64,000 nucleotides of DNA from Gnetum montanum. Lineage: Eukaryota; Streptophyta; Gnetopsida; Gnetales; Gnetaceae. Under the pieces are notes generated by a model, which worked only from the letters and a program-made list of their open reading frames with translations, was not told the origin of the DNA and did no database searches. The stretch covers positions 228,931 through 292,930 of the forward strand of contig MNCI01037976.1 in the NCBI GenBank assembly GCA_015680685.1. Direction: 5' to 3'. A program made the translations under genes and the position numbers. This document shows, piece after piece, positions 45,709-55,612 of the stretch (position 1 is its first letter; each line of letters begins with the position of its first letter).

Positions 45709-45765
45709 CATTAAAGTTGGATTATAAGAGAATTATGTACTTATTCCTTCTTTTTTCTTTTTGCT
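45709..45765 (+). repeat. 3' LTR of chromovirus-type element, right part
   Basis: CATTAAAGTTGGATTATAAG and AGAATTATGTACTTATTC resume the alignment with CATAAAAGTTAGGTTTTAAG and AGAACTGATTACTTGTTC at 31553-31592. The exact outer end is uncertain. Confidence 0.75.
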
Positions 45766-46960
45766 TTTTCTTTTTTTCTTTTTAGTAAGAATCTAATGTT
45801 TAAATAGGGTAGCATATGCCTAAAAGAACAAAATGTGCCTAGCCTAGTATTTCCACTTCCTTAAGGAATCAATGCATTATTATCTTTAAAAAAAAGATAA
45901 AAAAGAGTTCCAAAGATAGAGAGAGATGAAAATAATTTAAGTAAGAAGCATAATATTTTTTTCAAAAGTGAAGAAAATCATCCAAAGATTTATCTAAAGG
46001 GAAGGATTACTCCATGATTTGTAAAACAAGAGGAACTATTCCATGATTCTCAAAAAGAGAAGAAAATATCCCTAAGATTCTCAAACTGAGAAGAACTACC
46101 CTAAGGCTCTTGAGAGAAGGAATGAGTGCCTCCAAAGATATATACACTTATATTACTATAATGCATAGAGAAATGTTATTGTTTGCATGGAAAAGGATAG
46201 GCTTTCTTAATTTGGATTGCATGAGCATCTCTAAACTATAATTGCATGTCAAGATGAGTATAACATTTATGATTTATGACTAATTACCTTGGTTATTGAA
46301 CCTTCTTGTCTATAATTAGAGGATGTACTTTGAGTTCCACAATACCCTCAATATTCAATTATTCTTTATATTTGAGGAAATATATGAAGAAAGACTAAAT
46401 CTTGAACGATGTTGCTTTTTCTAAGTGGATAAGAGTATAAGAAAGCATACATTGTTGGTGGTTCAAAGATTTTTTTCCTTTGGACTAGTTACTAGAGAAG
46501 TATAGAAACCCTTATGGGTTTCATGTTATCTTAACCAACACCAAAAATAACTACATGATCCTAATTTCTTATGTACTATGCCATAACGATATGTAGGCCT
46601 ACAAAGAAGCTTTACTGTTGATGCTCAAGTCATCATCCTTCTCTACAGAGGAAGGCTTATGGCTAGATGAGTTAGAGTAGAAACACATCTTAGATCTCTT
46701 TAGGAGCTATACCTCTTATGTGTTTTCTAATGCTCTTCCTATGATTATACACGCATTCATGTCTTGTTGGTCATGTCACTTATATGATTATATAAGGTGT
46801 ACATGCTACACTCCTAACTATTGGACGAAAATATTTTGTATATTAGTGTATGCTTACAAGTACTATGATCTTTAAGGTGTAGTATATCTTAAGTTAAAAA
46901 TAGAATGCTTGGCCATTTTGCCACTCAGGGATTATTTCGAGTGGTACTTCTTTAGAACAA
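45766..46960. other. Unassigned AT-rich region
   Basis: No recognised gene. A purine-rich stretch at 45890-46110 repeats AGAGAAGAA-like and 'tccaaagat'-like phrases irregularly. No family could be assigned. Confidence 0.4.
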
Positions 46961-47374
46961 TGATACTAAAATAGAGTCTTTCTTTATTGTTTTATGAAAA
47001 TGTAATATATGTTCAATAGATTCAATGGGTACTCAAATGTAACAAAGCTTCATTTTTATTTTTAATAAATTTTTCATATACCATAGACCCTCTTGGATCT
47101 TAGAAAAATCCAATATAACCTTGTATACATTACAAAATGTTTTTATATTTCAATATAACTCATAGACACTAGAAACTATAATATGCAAGAAAATCGTTCC
47201 TTGATATATTCATTTAATAGGAATGTTAGAACCTAAAAATGAGAATAGTAATCTTGTAAAGGAGAAGGAGGAGGGGTGTGAGAAATTGAAATAATTTTGG
47301 TCAATTGTTAGGAGGAGAAAAAGTGGGGATAGTGAAGGATGTCAAAATTTGAAATAATATGAATATATATACAT

Positions 47375-47435
47375 GCCAAGTTGACCCCATTTTATGGGGA
47401 CAAGGCTATGATGATGATAATAATGATGATACATC
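47375..47435 (+). mobile_element. 3' tail of an RTE-like LINE or derived SINE
   Basis: TATGGGGACAAGGCTATGATGATGATAATAATGATGATAC: a GGGACAAGGCT-type end followed by a short trinucleotide run. This is the usual terminus of plant RTE-type non-LTR elements. Only the tail is recognised. Confidence 0.5.
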
Positions 47436-47502
47436 CCAAGAAATTTAGCCAATATGATACATTATAATAATTATAGAGGGATATAATTATATCTTAAGTG
47501 TA

Positions 47503-47565
47503 ACTTAAACTCACAACTTCTTTCCTGCAAATTCTTATTAAACAATTAGCTAACCACTTAAGTTA
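47503..47565 (-). repeat. tRNA-derived SINE-like footprint 1
   Basis: On the minus strand an A-box-like CTTAAGTGGTTAGCTAA (47549-47565) is followed about 40 bases on by a B-box-like GTGAGTTTAAGTTAC. It is decayed, and the ends are not defined. Confidence 0.35.
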
Positions 47566-47859
47566 TTTCTCATTATTAAATGATAAATAATAATTAGAAA
47601 TAAAAATATATTATATCATTTAAGAAGAAGAGATACTAAATATAAAAATAAAAATTTATATTTTCAAGTTTTTGTCCTTACAACCAATCCTAAAAAATCT
47701 CATCTCTTTGGTAGGAAAAGGATCAAGCCTTTGCTCTCATTAAAAAGCATCCATGTGGGTTTTAACATTAGAGAATAAAGAATAATAATAAATATTTTAT
47801 TGAGAAATAATTAATTGATATGATGAATGTTGAAGCCTAAAATGTTAACTTTCTTAAGT

Positions 47860-47916
47860 AAAATTTTCAAACCAAGACTTGGGGTTACCAAACTAAGACT
47901 CCTACCACTAAAACAT
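47860..47916 (-). repeat. tRNA-derived SINE-like footprint 2
   Basis: Minus-strand TTTTAGTGGTAGGAGTCTTA (A box) with AACCCCAAGTCTTGGTTTGA (B-box region) downstream. The spacing and the phrase CCAAGTCTTGGTTTGA fit a tRNA-promoter-derived SINE head. Confidence 0.4.
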
Positions 47917-48078
47917 TTTTTATCCTGGGACATGTGATCTACATAAAAATTTAGTACAACATTAAAATATCTTAATTATAAGTTAAGCTTATAATCTATT
48001 ATGTATGAATATTTATTAGAAAATGATATAATCAACTAAACTACTTTCATTTGTTATATAATTTAGCAATGAGGCATA

Positions 48079-48145
48079 TCTTAGTTGGTGAGGCCATGTA
48101 GATTTTTGTTATGGAAGTTACAAGCTTGGGGTTTTGGAAGATGAA
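48079..48145 (+). repeat. tRNA-derived SINE-like footprint 3
   Basis: ATCTTAGTTGGTGAGGCC (A box) followed by AAGTTACAAGCTTGGGGTTT. Weak B box. Confidence 0.3.
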
Positions 48146-48204
48146 AAATATTTTTAACATTACTTTCCCCTAAAAATTATATTCAAATTAAAATTTAATG
48201 ACAT

Positions 48205-48272
48205 AGCATCTCCCATTAAAATTAAATCCATAACTTGGAAATACCAAATCTTACTACTAGGGCTAAGATCTC
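48205..48272 (-). repeat. tRNA-derived SINE-like footprint 4
   Basis: Minus-strand CTTAGCCCTAGTAGTAAGAT (A box) and CCAAGTTATGGATTTAATTT (B box), followed by AATGGGAGATG. The same order of phrases as footprints 2, 5 and 6. Confidence 0.45.
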
Positions 48273-48525
48273 AATGTTGCAAGTTATAAGTTTAAACCTA
48301 AGAAATATGTTGGGATGCTATTATATTTTACTTAAGTAAAAATACCTTTATACTTTATGTAGGTTCTATGATAGATATATATCTTGGGAACACATGCAAT
48401 AAAAAAATATTGGATTTTCACACATGCCTCTTACTTTGAATTTTAACAATCTATATTATTTTAAATAATTCATATATTTGATTATTTATTTGAACAAGTT
48501 GTATATTTTTGGTAACAATGCGATA

Positions 48526-48590
48526 TTAGATTAGTGGTAAGAGCCTTGTTATGAGAACTTTAAGCACCTAATTTTAATTCTAATGGAAAA
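48526..48590 (+). repeat. tRNA-derived SINE-like footprint 5
   Basis: TTAGATTAGTGGTAAGAGCC (A box) and CACCTAATTTTAATTCTAATGG (B-box region, ending AATGG as in footprint 4). Confidence 0.45.
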
Positions 48591-48807
48591 CACTAAATTA
48601 TGAATTAAAACATTTTAGTAAAAATTTCAATTTTTACCACATGCTTTCATAAAAGGAACTCTTTAACTTAATAGAACGACCTATATAGGTTATAGATAGT
48701 TAAGTAGAAAAGTATTTATGCACTTTCTAGATTCAAGGGATTCCAAGTCAATTTAGTGATTTATCAAGGAGGATATTGGACCCCAAATTAGAACTTTATA
48801 ACTCAAA

Positions 48808-48873
48808 ATTATCCACTAGAATCAAATCAATACCTTGGAGTTCCTAGGTTAAAAGCCTTGCCACTAGGCTAAC
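48808..48873 (-). repeat. tRNA-derived SINE-like footprint 6
   Basis: Minus-strand TTAGCCTAGTGGCAAGGCTT (A box), then GGAACTCCAAGGTATTGATT and TGATTCTAGTGG (B box). The best-preserved of the group. Confidence 0.5.
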
Positions 48874-49196
48874 ACTTCACTATTTCATGCAATTCAAGGA
48901 TGAAATTTAGCTATTGTGATGAAAATGATCTAGGGTTTTCTTTACATATTTATTTCTTAAGAAAGAACTACTATCATTAATCCTAACATAACCATATATA
49001 GTAAATGAAAGTTTGACTTGTGATCTATTATTTAATAAATTAATGAATTATGATGAAGTTAGATATCATTTATCCTAATTACCATTCTTGTAGGTCATAT
49101 CTTTTAAATATTGTTTATTCCTTAAAAGCATATAAGCCCTTTTTAATGTAATTGTTGTTTATTTTTTAGAATTTATAAAATGTTAAACTAATAAAA

Positions 49197-49272
49197 GAAT
49201 AGCTCAATTTGTAAGATAGTTATCTTATTTACACTAAGTGATGAATTTTAAGTAGGGTTTAAGTTCCCATTA
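49197..49272 (+). repeat. tRNA-derived SINE-like footprint 7
   Basis: AATAGCTCAATTTGTAAGATAG resembles a tRNA A box (TAGCTCAGTTGGTAGAG). GTAGGGTTTAAGTTCCCA 50 bases on resembles the B box GGTTCGAGTCC. No cloverleaf can be folded convincingly, so this is not called a tRNA gene. Confidence 0.45.
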
Positions 49273-49349
49273 TAATTTTCTTATATTCTACTAAAGTATC
49301 CATTCATTATATCATCTAAGTACATATAATTAAACTTTTATTTCTAATG

Positions 49350-49410
49350 ACGTTTAGTCTATGATACTTAATTTGAAACCTCCAAGTTAGTGGTTCAATT
49401 TTGGTGCACA
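49350..49410 (+). repeat. tRNA-derived SINE-like footprint 8
   Basis: CGTTTAGTCTATGATACTTA (decayed A box) then CCTCCAAGTTAGTGGTTCAA (B box), followed by TTTTGGTGCAC. Confidence 0.35.
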
Positions 49411-50100
49411 ATGTTGAGTTATAAAAGTCCTAATTGAACTATATATCTTGGAGTATACCTCTGTTTTAATTATTTTTAGTTCCAACACCTATCCTCCCCA
49501 CACTTCCACTGCAACCCCCTTGCCCTCTTCTTTCTCCCACCTCCCCATCCCCCAAAAAAATTATATGTTTGATCTAAAAGTTAGAAATGCTTAGTAATGA
49601 CTTCTTCTTCTTCTTCTTTTAGTAAGGGGTGAAGGAGGCTTGGGGAGAATAAGCTTAACCTTAGTTAATAAGTTAGAGCAAATAGTAGGAAAGATTGTTA
49701 GAGAAAGGACAAATTGATTAATATTTTATGAATGAGGGTTTATTGCTAAAGAGATTCAGTCATCTACCTTAGAAGTTTAAAAATTTTATGGCATCACCAT
49801 AAGACATACAAAAAAATTTCTAACTACAACTACTCTCAAAGAAAATTAAATTGAACAATGAAAGCATATGGTTCGCAAAATGACATTACTATATTAAATT
49901 CATGAACAATAAAAAAAATTAATTCTTGAAAGATTCTTAACCCTTAAAAAAATATTGAGAGAAGAAAGGAAAATAATGGTACTCAAAAGTATAATTAATA
50001 TATTTTTCTAAAATTAGTAGAACTTGAAGCCAATATGGAGGAAAATAAGAATGAATCTAAACTTAAAGGAATAGGGACAAAGATGGAATTTGTAATAACA
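49411..50100. other. Unassigned AT-rich region
   Basis: No gene recognised. A pyrimidine-rich stretch lies at 49480-49550 and a CTT run at 49602-49618. Confidence 0.4.
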
Positions 50101-50119
50101 TAAGATTTAAAATAGCAAG

Positions 50120-52640
50120 ATGAAAAACAACAATTATACCCCATATAACTTATATCAACATGGTTGTTCTTTCATTACCATATGTTGTTCTGCCCCTCAA
50201 GATGATACATTGCATGATTCTATAGAGTTATATTGTAATAAACCTTTTCAATTCTTAGGCAAAGATATCATAGAATTCCTAGCAAAAGATTCAATGTTTA
50301 TTTGTGGAGATTTTATTGCAAAGATAGGTTCATAATAAATAAAAATTAGTTGGTGGTAATATAATGTTGGTAGTTTAGAAATTGTTGAAGATCATAGCTA
50401 TACACAACATTCTATAGATGTCAATATTAATAACATGAGTCAAAAATAATTATAATGGACAAAAATTTTCTATTATCTCATTTGTAATGGCCTTACTAGA
50501 TTTTATCAATCTTCATTATTTAGTTTCACATGACCTCAAGGTAACTATTGTATTGATTTTATTTTATGTTCTTATGAAGATATTAAATTTATTAAGGATT
50601 TTAATGTTACAGAAGATTTAGTGAATTCCTACCATTATCATATAGAATTTTTGTAGCAAATTCAATTTTTTTCTCAAACAACAAAAAATAAACATATAAA
50701 AATACTTGAGTACATAGTTACTATAAAATTCAAGGATAAATATATGGATACAAAACATAACAAATTCACTCTTAAAAGACTATATAGTGATCTTAAACAA
50801 TTTGTTTTCACAATGAATAAGCAAGTTATGCATTCATAACATAGTGCTTAAAAGACTTAATTTGATGAGGATTTGATGTAGGATAGATAGAATATTAAGA
50901 ATGCAATAAGAGTCACAAAGAAAGTTTAGTTTAGACATATAACTGCATAATTAGAACTAAGAGAAGAAACTTTTTCATGGAGTAATAGGAACATTCTACT
51001 TACACCATTAAAAAGAAGCCTAGATAATTTTGATAATGTTTTCATCATAAAGTCTCTTCATCATTTAATTTTTCTTTTGAAGATATTTTTTTCTTTTACA
51101 ATAAATAATTTAAAGAGAAGATGATAATTTTACTATTATTGTATAACAATAACCTTTCTAGTTTACTCTTAAGAAAGTTACAGAGGGTATTAAAAAGCTA
51201 GCATCTATCAAAGATATAGATTTAGATGGTTTATATTCAGAATTATTAAAGTAGGCAAGATCTACTATTCATAGAGAAATTTGGCATAAATTAAATTCAC
51301 CAATGGATCAAGGATTAGATCAACATTGAAAAACTAGTAAATCTATCTTGTTATATAAAAAGGAGGATAAAAATAATTTAAATAATTATTGAATGAACTT
51401 TGTAAATAATAGTTTTGCTAAGTTGTTAAACTTTATATTAGAAAAGAAAATTAATTCTTAGGATAATGTTAATAAAAGGTAAGATGTTAAGTAGATCTTA
51501 AATAAAATCATTCCATTATTAATCACTTAGTTACCCTTATACATTGCATAGAGTTTGCAAAAATGCTGAACAAAAAAGTTTTCATTTATTTTATTGATTT
51601 TGCAAAATATTATAATTCAGTAGTTCATATAAAATTATGGTTATGCTTACATAAAATTGGCCTCCCTTCAAATTTAATTATAGAAACTCAATGATTATAT
51701 GAGCATGTGATTATTAAAATTATAGATAATAATTCAAAGAAAAAATTTTATTTCTAGGGTAAAATTGAAGTCATGTAAGATTATCAACATTCTTCAACTC
51801 TCTATGATACCTTTATTGATGAAATTTCGGAAGGTTATGTAATAAATAAGATAGTCATGCTATCAAAATTGGATCCCAAGAAATGGATGTTCTTTTGTAT
51901 ATAAATCATTCTTCCTTGATCTTCACTATTATAGAAGGTATTCAAAATATATTGTAAAGTTTAAAAAATTATTATCAGTCATCGAGTCTTCAAGTGAATA
52001 TAGAAAAAACAAATTGATGATTTGGTTATAAGAAATACTTGTTATAAATTTGATTTTTGAGGTAACACTGTGTAAGTATTAGATTCTTTTAAATATTGGG
52101 TTTCATTTATATGAACAATTATATTTAGGGGAAGTGCCTCAAAGAACAAATAGTAAGAAATTTTAATGCTTTGTATGCTTTTTAAAATAAGTACAAGGAT
52201 TTAGAGCTCTATTCTTGGAAGATCAAAAATAATTTTTTTAAGTTATCATCTATCCTACTGTATTGTATGGATGTAGTATTTGGGGACTTGAACTTAGTGC
52301 TAAGCTTTGGAAAGATATTGAAATACTGTAAAAAAAAACTTTTCTTCTTGATAACTTAAAGGTGAAGATGCAAATACCTTAATCAATGTTATTATGTAAA
52401 TACGATTTATGATCTTTAGAAGTAGAATAATTATGTCAATTCATTAAATACACTCATAGTTTACATATCTCAAGGCAAGCCAAATTCTCTAAATTAATTC
52501 GTAAGGATTCGTGACATTGTGATTGGTATTTTTAGGAAATGTAATGATTGTGAAAATGAAATATCTCTTTGAAGGATGTGCAAAAAAATCCTAAGCATAT
52601 TTGCTAGCTAGTGTAGCAAAATTTTTAATATAAATGTGAC
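50120..52640 (+). pseudogene. LINE remnant: endonuclease and reverse transcriptase
   Basis: Plus-strand non-LTR retrotransposon, broken throughout. The endonuclease part is open at 50120-50335 and contains FICGDFIAKIG (typical ICGDFNARIG). Near 50530-50640 come GNYCIDFILCSYEDIKFIKDFNV and SYHYHI, matching the GSSTIDYIL...SDHxPI end of the domain. The RT part has LLYKKEDKNNLNNY (51350-51390), FIYFIDFAKYYNSV (51585-51625), a YADD site decayed to YINH near 51900, SFKYWVS (FKYLGS) near 52085, and YPTVLYGCSIWG near 52250-52290. These would nick target DNA and prime reverse transcription. The clade is not determined. Confidence 0.75.
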
Positions 52641-53540
52641 ATCTCTTCCCTGAATGTCATGGAAAATGTCAAATATACATTATATTAGACATTATACATA
52701 AGAGAATAACAAGACACACATCAAATATATGTAACATTCAACATTATGTGTAAAGAAAATAACAAGGAAAATGAAAAAGAAAAATGAAAAGAATGCTTTA
52801 TTAATGTAAAATGATGTATTTGGGTCATGCTCTAAGTGTTTCTTAGGGGTATCTTCCTTCATCATCTATTGCTTAAAGGCTATCCAGCACTACCACCATA
52901 GTTAGACCTACAGTTCGTCAAAATGAATGGCTAGTCTTTGTCACATCTCACTTCACCTAGCATTTGTTAATCACCTTTAACAACTTTGTAACTTCATGTT
53001 GATATGACCTCTAATGCCTAGAGATAAATACCTTAGGTCAAATCCCAAAATGTTACCTTGAGAGACATGCTCATTATTACAATGTGTCCTTTCATGTCTT
53101 AATTATAACTTGTTCTTTTGATCTTTATTACAATTATCACAACATTTGTTATGCAATGGTACCATTGAGAAATGGGAACATGACAAATGTGGTCTAATGT
53201 AGAAAAAAAATTGTTTACATAACATAAGATCTAATAAACTAGATAAATAATCTTACTATCTCTCAAATACTATTTCAATAGTGTATTAGAATGCTATCAA
53301 CAAGTTTCACCTAAGTTTTCATCATCTTAAAATTGAAAGTAGAAAATAGATTTAACTCCCTTGAGAAGAGCACATTTGTAGGTTGTGTAAGTTATGAGCC
53401 CTTGAAAATGAGTTTCATGCATTTCTTTTGTGTATTGTGACTATCCATTTGAGAAAGTATTATAACATTAAATAATAATGTTATAACAAAAATGTTGTAT
53501 AAATTATTTTTTATTTTCCTCATTTGTGCTTGATCAATTT
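52641..53540. other. Unassigned AT-rich region
   Basis: No gene. The short phrase 'attatacataagagaataacaaga' at 52695 is partly repeated at 52740 ('attatgtgtaaagaaaataacaagg'). Confidence 0.4.
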
Positions 53541-53546
53541 GTAGAG

Positions 53547-53840
53547 TCTATCTTTATTTTTCATAAAAATGTAATATTTATCCAATAGATCCTATGGGCC
53601 TTAAGATGTAATAAAGCTTTAATTTTAATTATAAAATTATGATTTGAAATGGTGTGTCGGCCCCAAAAGCTAAAAGAAAAACCCCAATAGTTTTGGGATG
53701 TCTTTTCAATTTTTTATCTTTACAACTAATACTAAGCAATTTCCCTTATCAAGTAGGAAAATAATTAGACCATAACATTTTTCAAAAGCATCCTTTTAGG
53801 TTTTCAGTTTCTACTAAAGGATTCATATAAATAAAAAAGA
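53547..53840. repeat. Unknown dispersed repeat, right copy
   Basis: Compact version of the repeat at 46968-47790, same orientation. The shared phrases AAAATGTAATAT, CAATAGAT, ATGGG and AAAGCATCC are in the same order. Confidence 0.6.
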
Positions 53841-54735
53841 AAAAAATAAATAAAATATATAGATAAAGATGAGATATGTTTATATTTGAATAATAAATAT
53901 AAGTATACATTTTCTAAGATGGTATATAAGTAAAAACATTGCAATATCTTACCTATGACAACATTTAAAAAATAGATACTAGCGTAAGGGAAAGAAACAC
54001 TATCATAGGTGTATATTAATGCAACATTAAGTTTACTTCTATCAATTTAACCTTCAATCCTTACTAAATCCAAATATTATGAAAGATAATTTAATGTGCT
54101 AGAAAACAACAATACTAGCTATCTTCAATTAACGTAAAGAAAATTACAATAAGGTTCCAAAACCCACAAATATCTAATTCTCTTACAATACTCAATAACA
54201 TTACAAAACATGAGATTCCATAACACATAAAAATTTTTATTGATGCAAGACATAACTGAATGAGATGTCTCCCATAAACCCAAAACTAAGATCTAAAACA
54301 CAACACATGGGTTAGACACACATAAAATTGACCTTGAGCTATAACCATAATCTCTCATACAACATGATCTCATGACATCTCTTGCTAACCTCATCAGTTT
54401 TCATGTCACCAACAACATATAACACATATAATATTTATTAGAAACCCAATACAAGAAACCTATAAACCTTTCCCAAAGCTTAACTTAAAGCTCCCTAGCT
54501 ATTTTCATCATTTTCTTCTCTTGTTTAGCTATTTTCCAATTTGAAACTACTAATTCAAAAGTTTTCTTGATTGTATGAGTTATCTCTATCTTTCTCAAGA
54601 CATCTCCTAAAAAATATTAGCATTATGCTAATACATCCCCTAGGAGTGGAAGACATTTATATCAAGTATGAGATGTCTCCTTCTAATGTGAGACATCTCA
54701 CCTAAGATGTCACCTCAACTATGAGAAATCTCATC
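53841..54735 (-). repeat. Possible LTR fragment with palindromic U3 array
   Basis: At 54670-54732 GAGATGTCTC (54670), GAGACATCTC (54690) and GAGAAATCTC (54723) recur together with AGATGTCACCTC. Toward lower coordinates on the minus strand lies a TATA-like GATATAAATGTC (about 54652-54663). Array then TATA on the same strand repeats the Athila-like U3 design with another core. No coding sequence is seen in the remainder. Confidence 0.35.
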
Positions 54736-55599
54736 TGATAAGCAGCAAGGTACCCCTATGCCCAACCATATGAATCACTAAGGCATTACGCACGATCTAG
54801 TTGAATTTCATGGACCTATAGTTATCTCATACACTAGTTCCTCTAGGAAGTAAAATGACATTGAGAACATTCGTTGTCTTCCCAACTACACTTGTGAGGC
54901 TCAAGAGTATGGTTTAAGTGTAATTGAGATATATGAATTTTTGTCATTTGATATTTTATGGATGTAATTACCTACAACATTAATAAGGGTATATTATATT
55001 GAAAAATAATGTCTATTATCTATCTACCCTAACACAAGTAATCATCCCACTTTCCTGAACACATATAGCACTACTGGGTTACCAAACGTTAAGCATTGCT
55101 AGGTTATCAAGTACTATATGAATGCTTGAAGTGGTGGTTCCCATGTTCACTAATTGCAAGAGATAAATTATTTAATTGAATGCATTAAAGTAAAGAATAG
55201 GAAAGTAAAATACAATAAGGAAAACATTAAGCTATTCTCAATGCTGTAAGGATTAATAAAAGAGTTCATTTTATTCTCGTCACACTACTACACTTAGGTA
55301 CATCAATGATCAAAAAAAGTATCATACACACTTTAGACTCCTTCTGTGGGCACTCAAAAAATATTCTAACCCTAGGGGGAAGAAACGACAAGATCTTTGG
55401 TACCTTACTTGAAAACTAAAAACTGACTAATGAAAAACCTCCAAAACTAGAGCCCAGGCATAGTATTTAAAGACTCAAGGTATATACCCCAACATCAGAA
55501 ATCCAACATCAAATCCATGCCCCAACATCACGTACATAACACTAGAGCCCCGACATCGCATACCCAACATTGCAGCTAACATCAAATGGTGATTCATCA
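54736..55599 (-). repeat. 3' LTR of element C
   Basis: 864 bp, TGATGAATC at 55599 to a decayed TTATCA at 54736. Contains an array of ACATC cores (55492-55583), a TATA-like CTTTAAATACTATG at 55460-55473, and the U5 phrase GGTTGGGCATAGGGGTACC. Confidence 0.75.
55492..55583 (-). promoter_or_regulatory. U3 ACATC array of element C
   Basis: ACATC/ACATT at 55492, 55506, 55525, 55553, 55567 and 55579, spacings 14, 19, 28, 14 and 12. The linkers (GCATACCCA, CACGTACATA) are those of the ATATC arrays, so the core has changed while the frame of spacing is largely kept. Confidence 0.6.
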
Positions 55600-55612
55600 T
55601 AGCTCCACAACT
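55600..55612 (-). other. Polypurine tract of element C
   Basis: Minus-strand TTGTGGAGCTA directly before TGATG, a slightly altered form of TTGTGGGGGTA. Confidence 0.6.

Larger units (their letters stand above)
46968..47790. repeat. Unknown dispersed repeat, left copy (interrupted)
   Basis: 46968-47085 and 47645-47790 match 53547-53640 and 53700-53840 in the same order and orientation, at about 80% and 70% identity by eye. About 500 bp in the left copy (47090-47640) has no counterpart and includes a LINE-like tail. Confidence 0.6.

Noticed and set aside
49197-49272. Possible tRNA gene
   Set aside because: A- and B-box-like strings are present, but no acceptor stem, anticodon arm or other cloverleaf pairing could be formed; treated as SINE-like.
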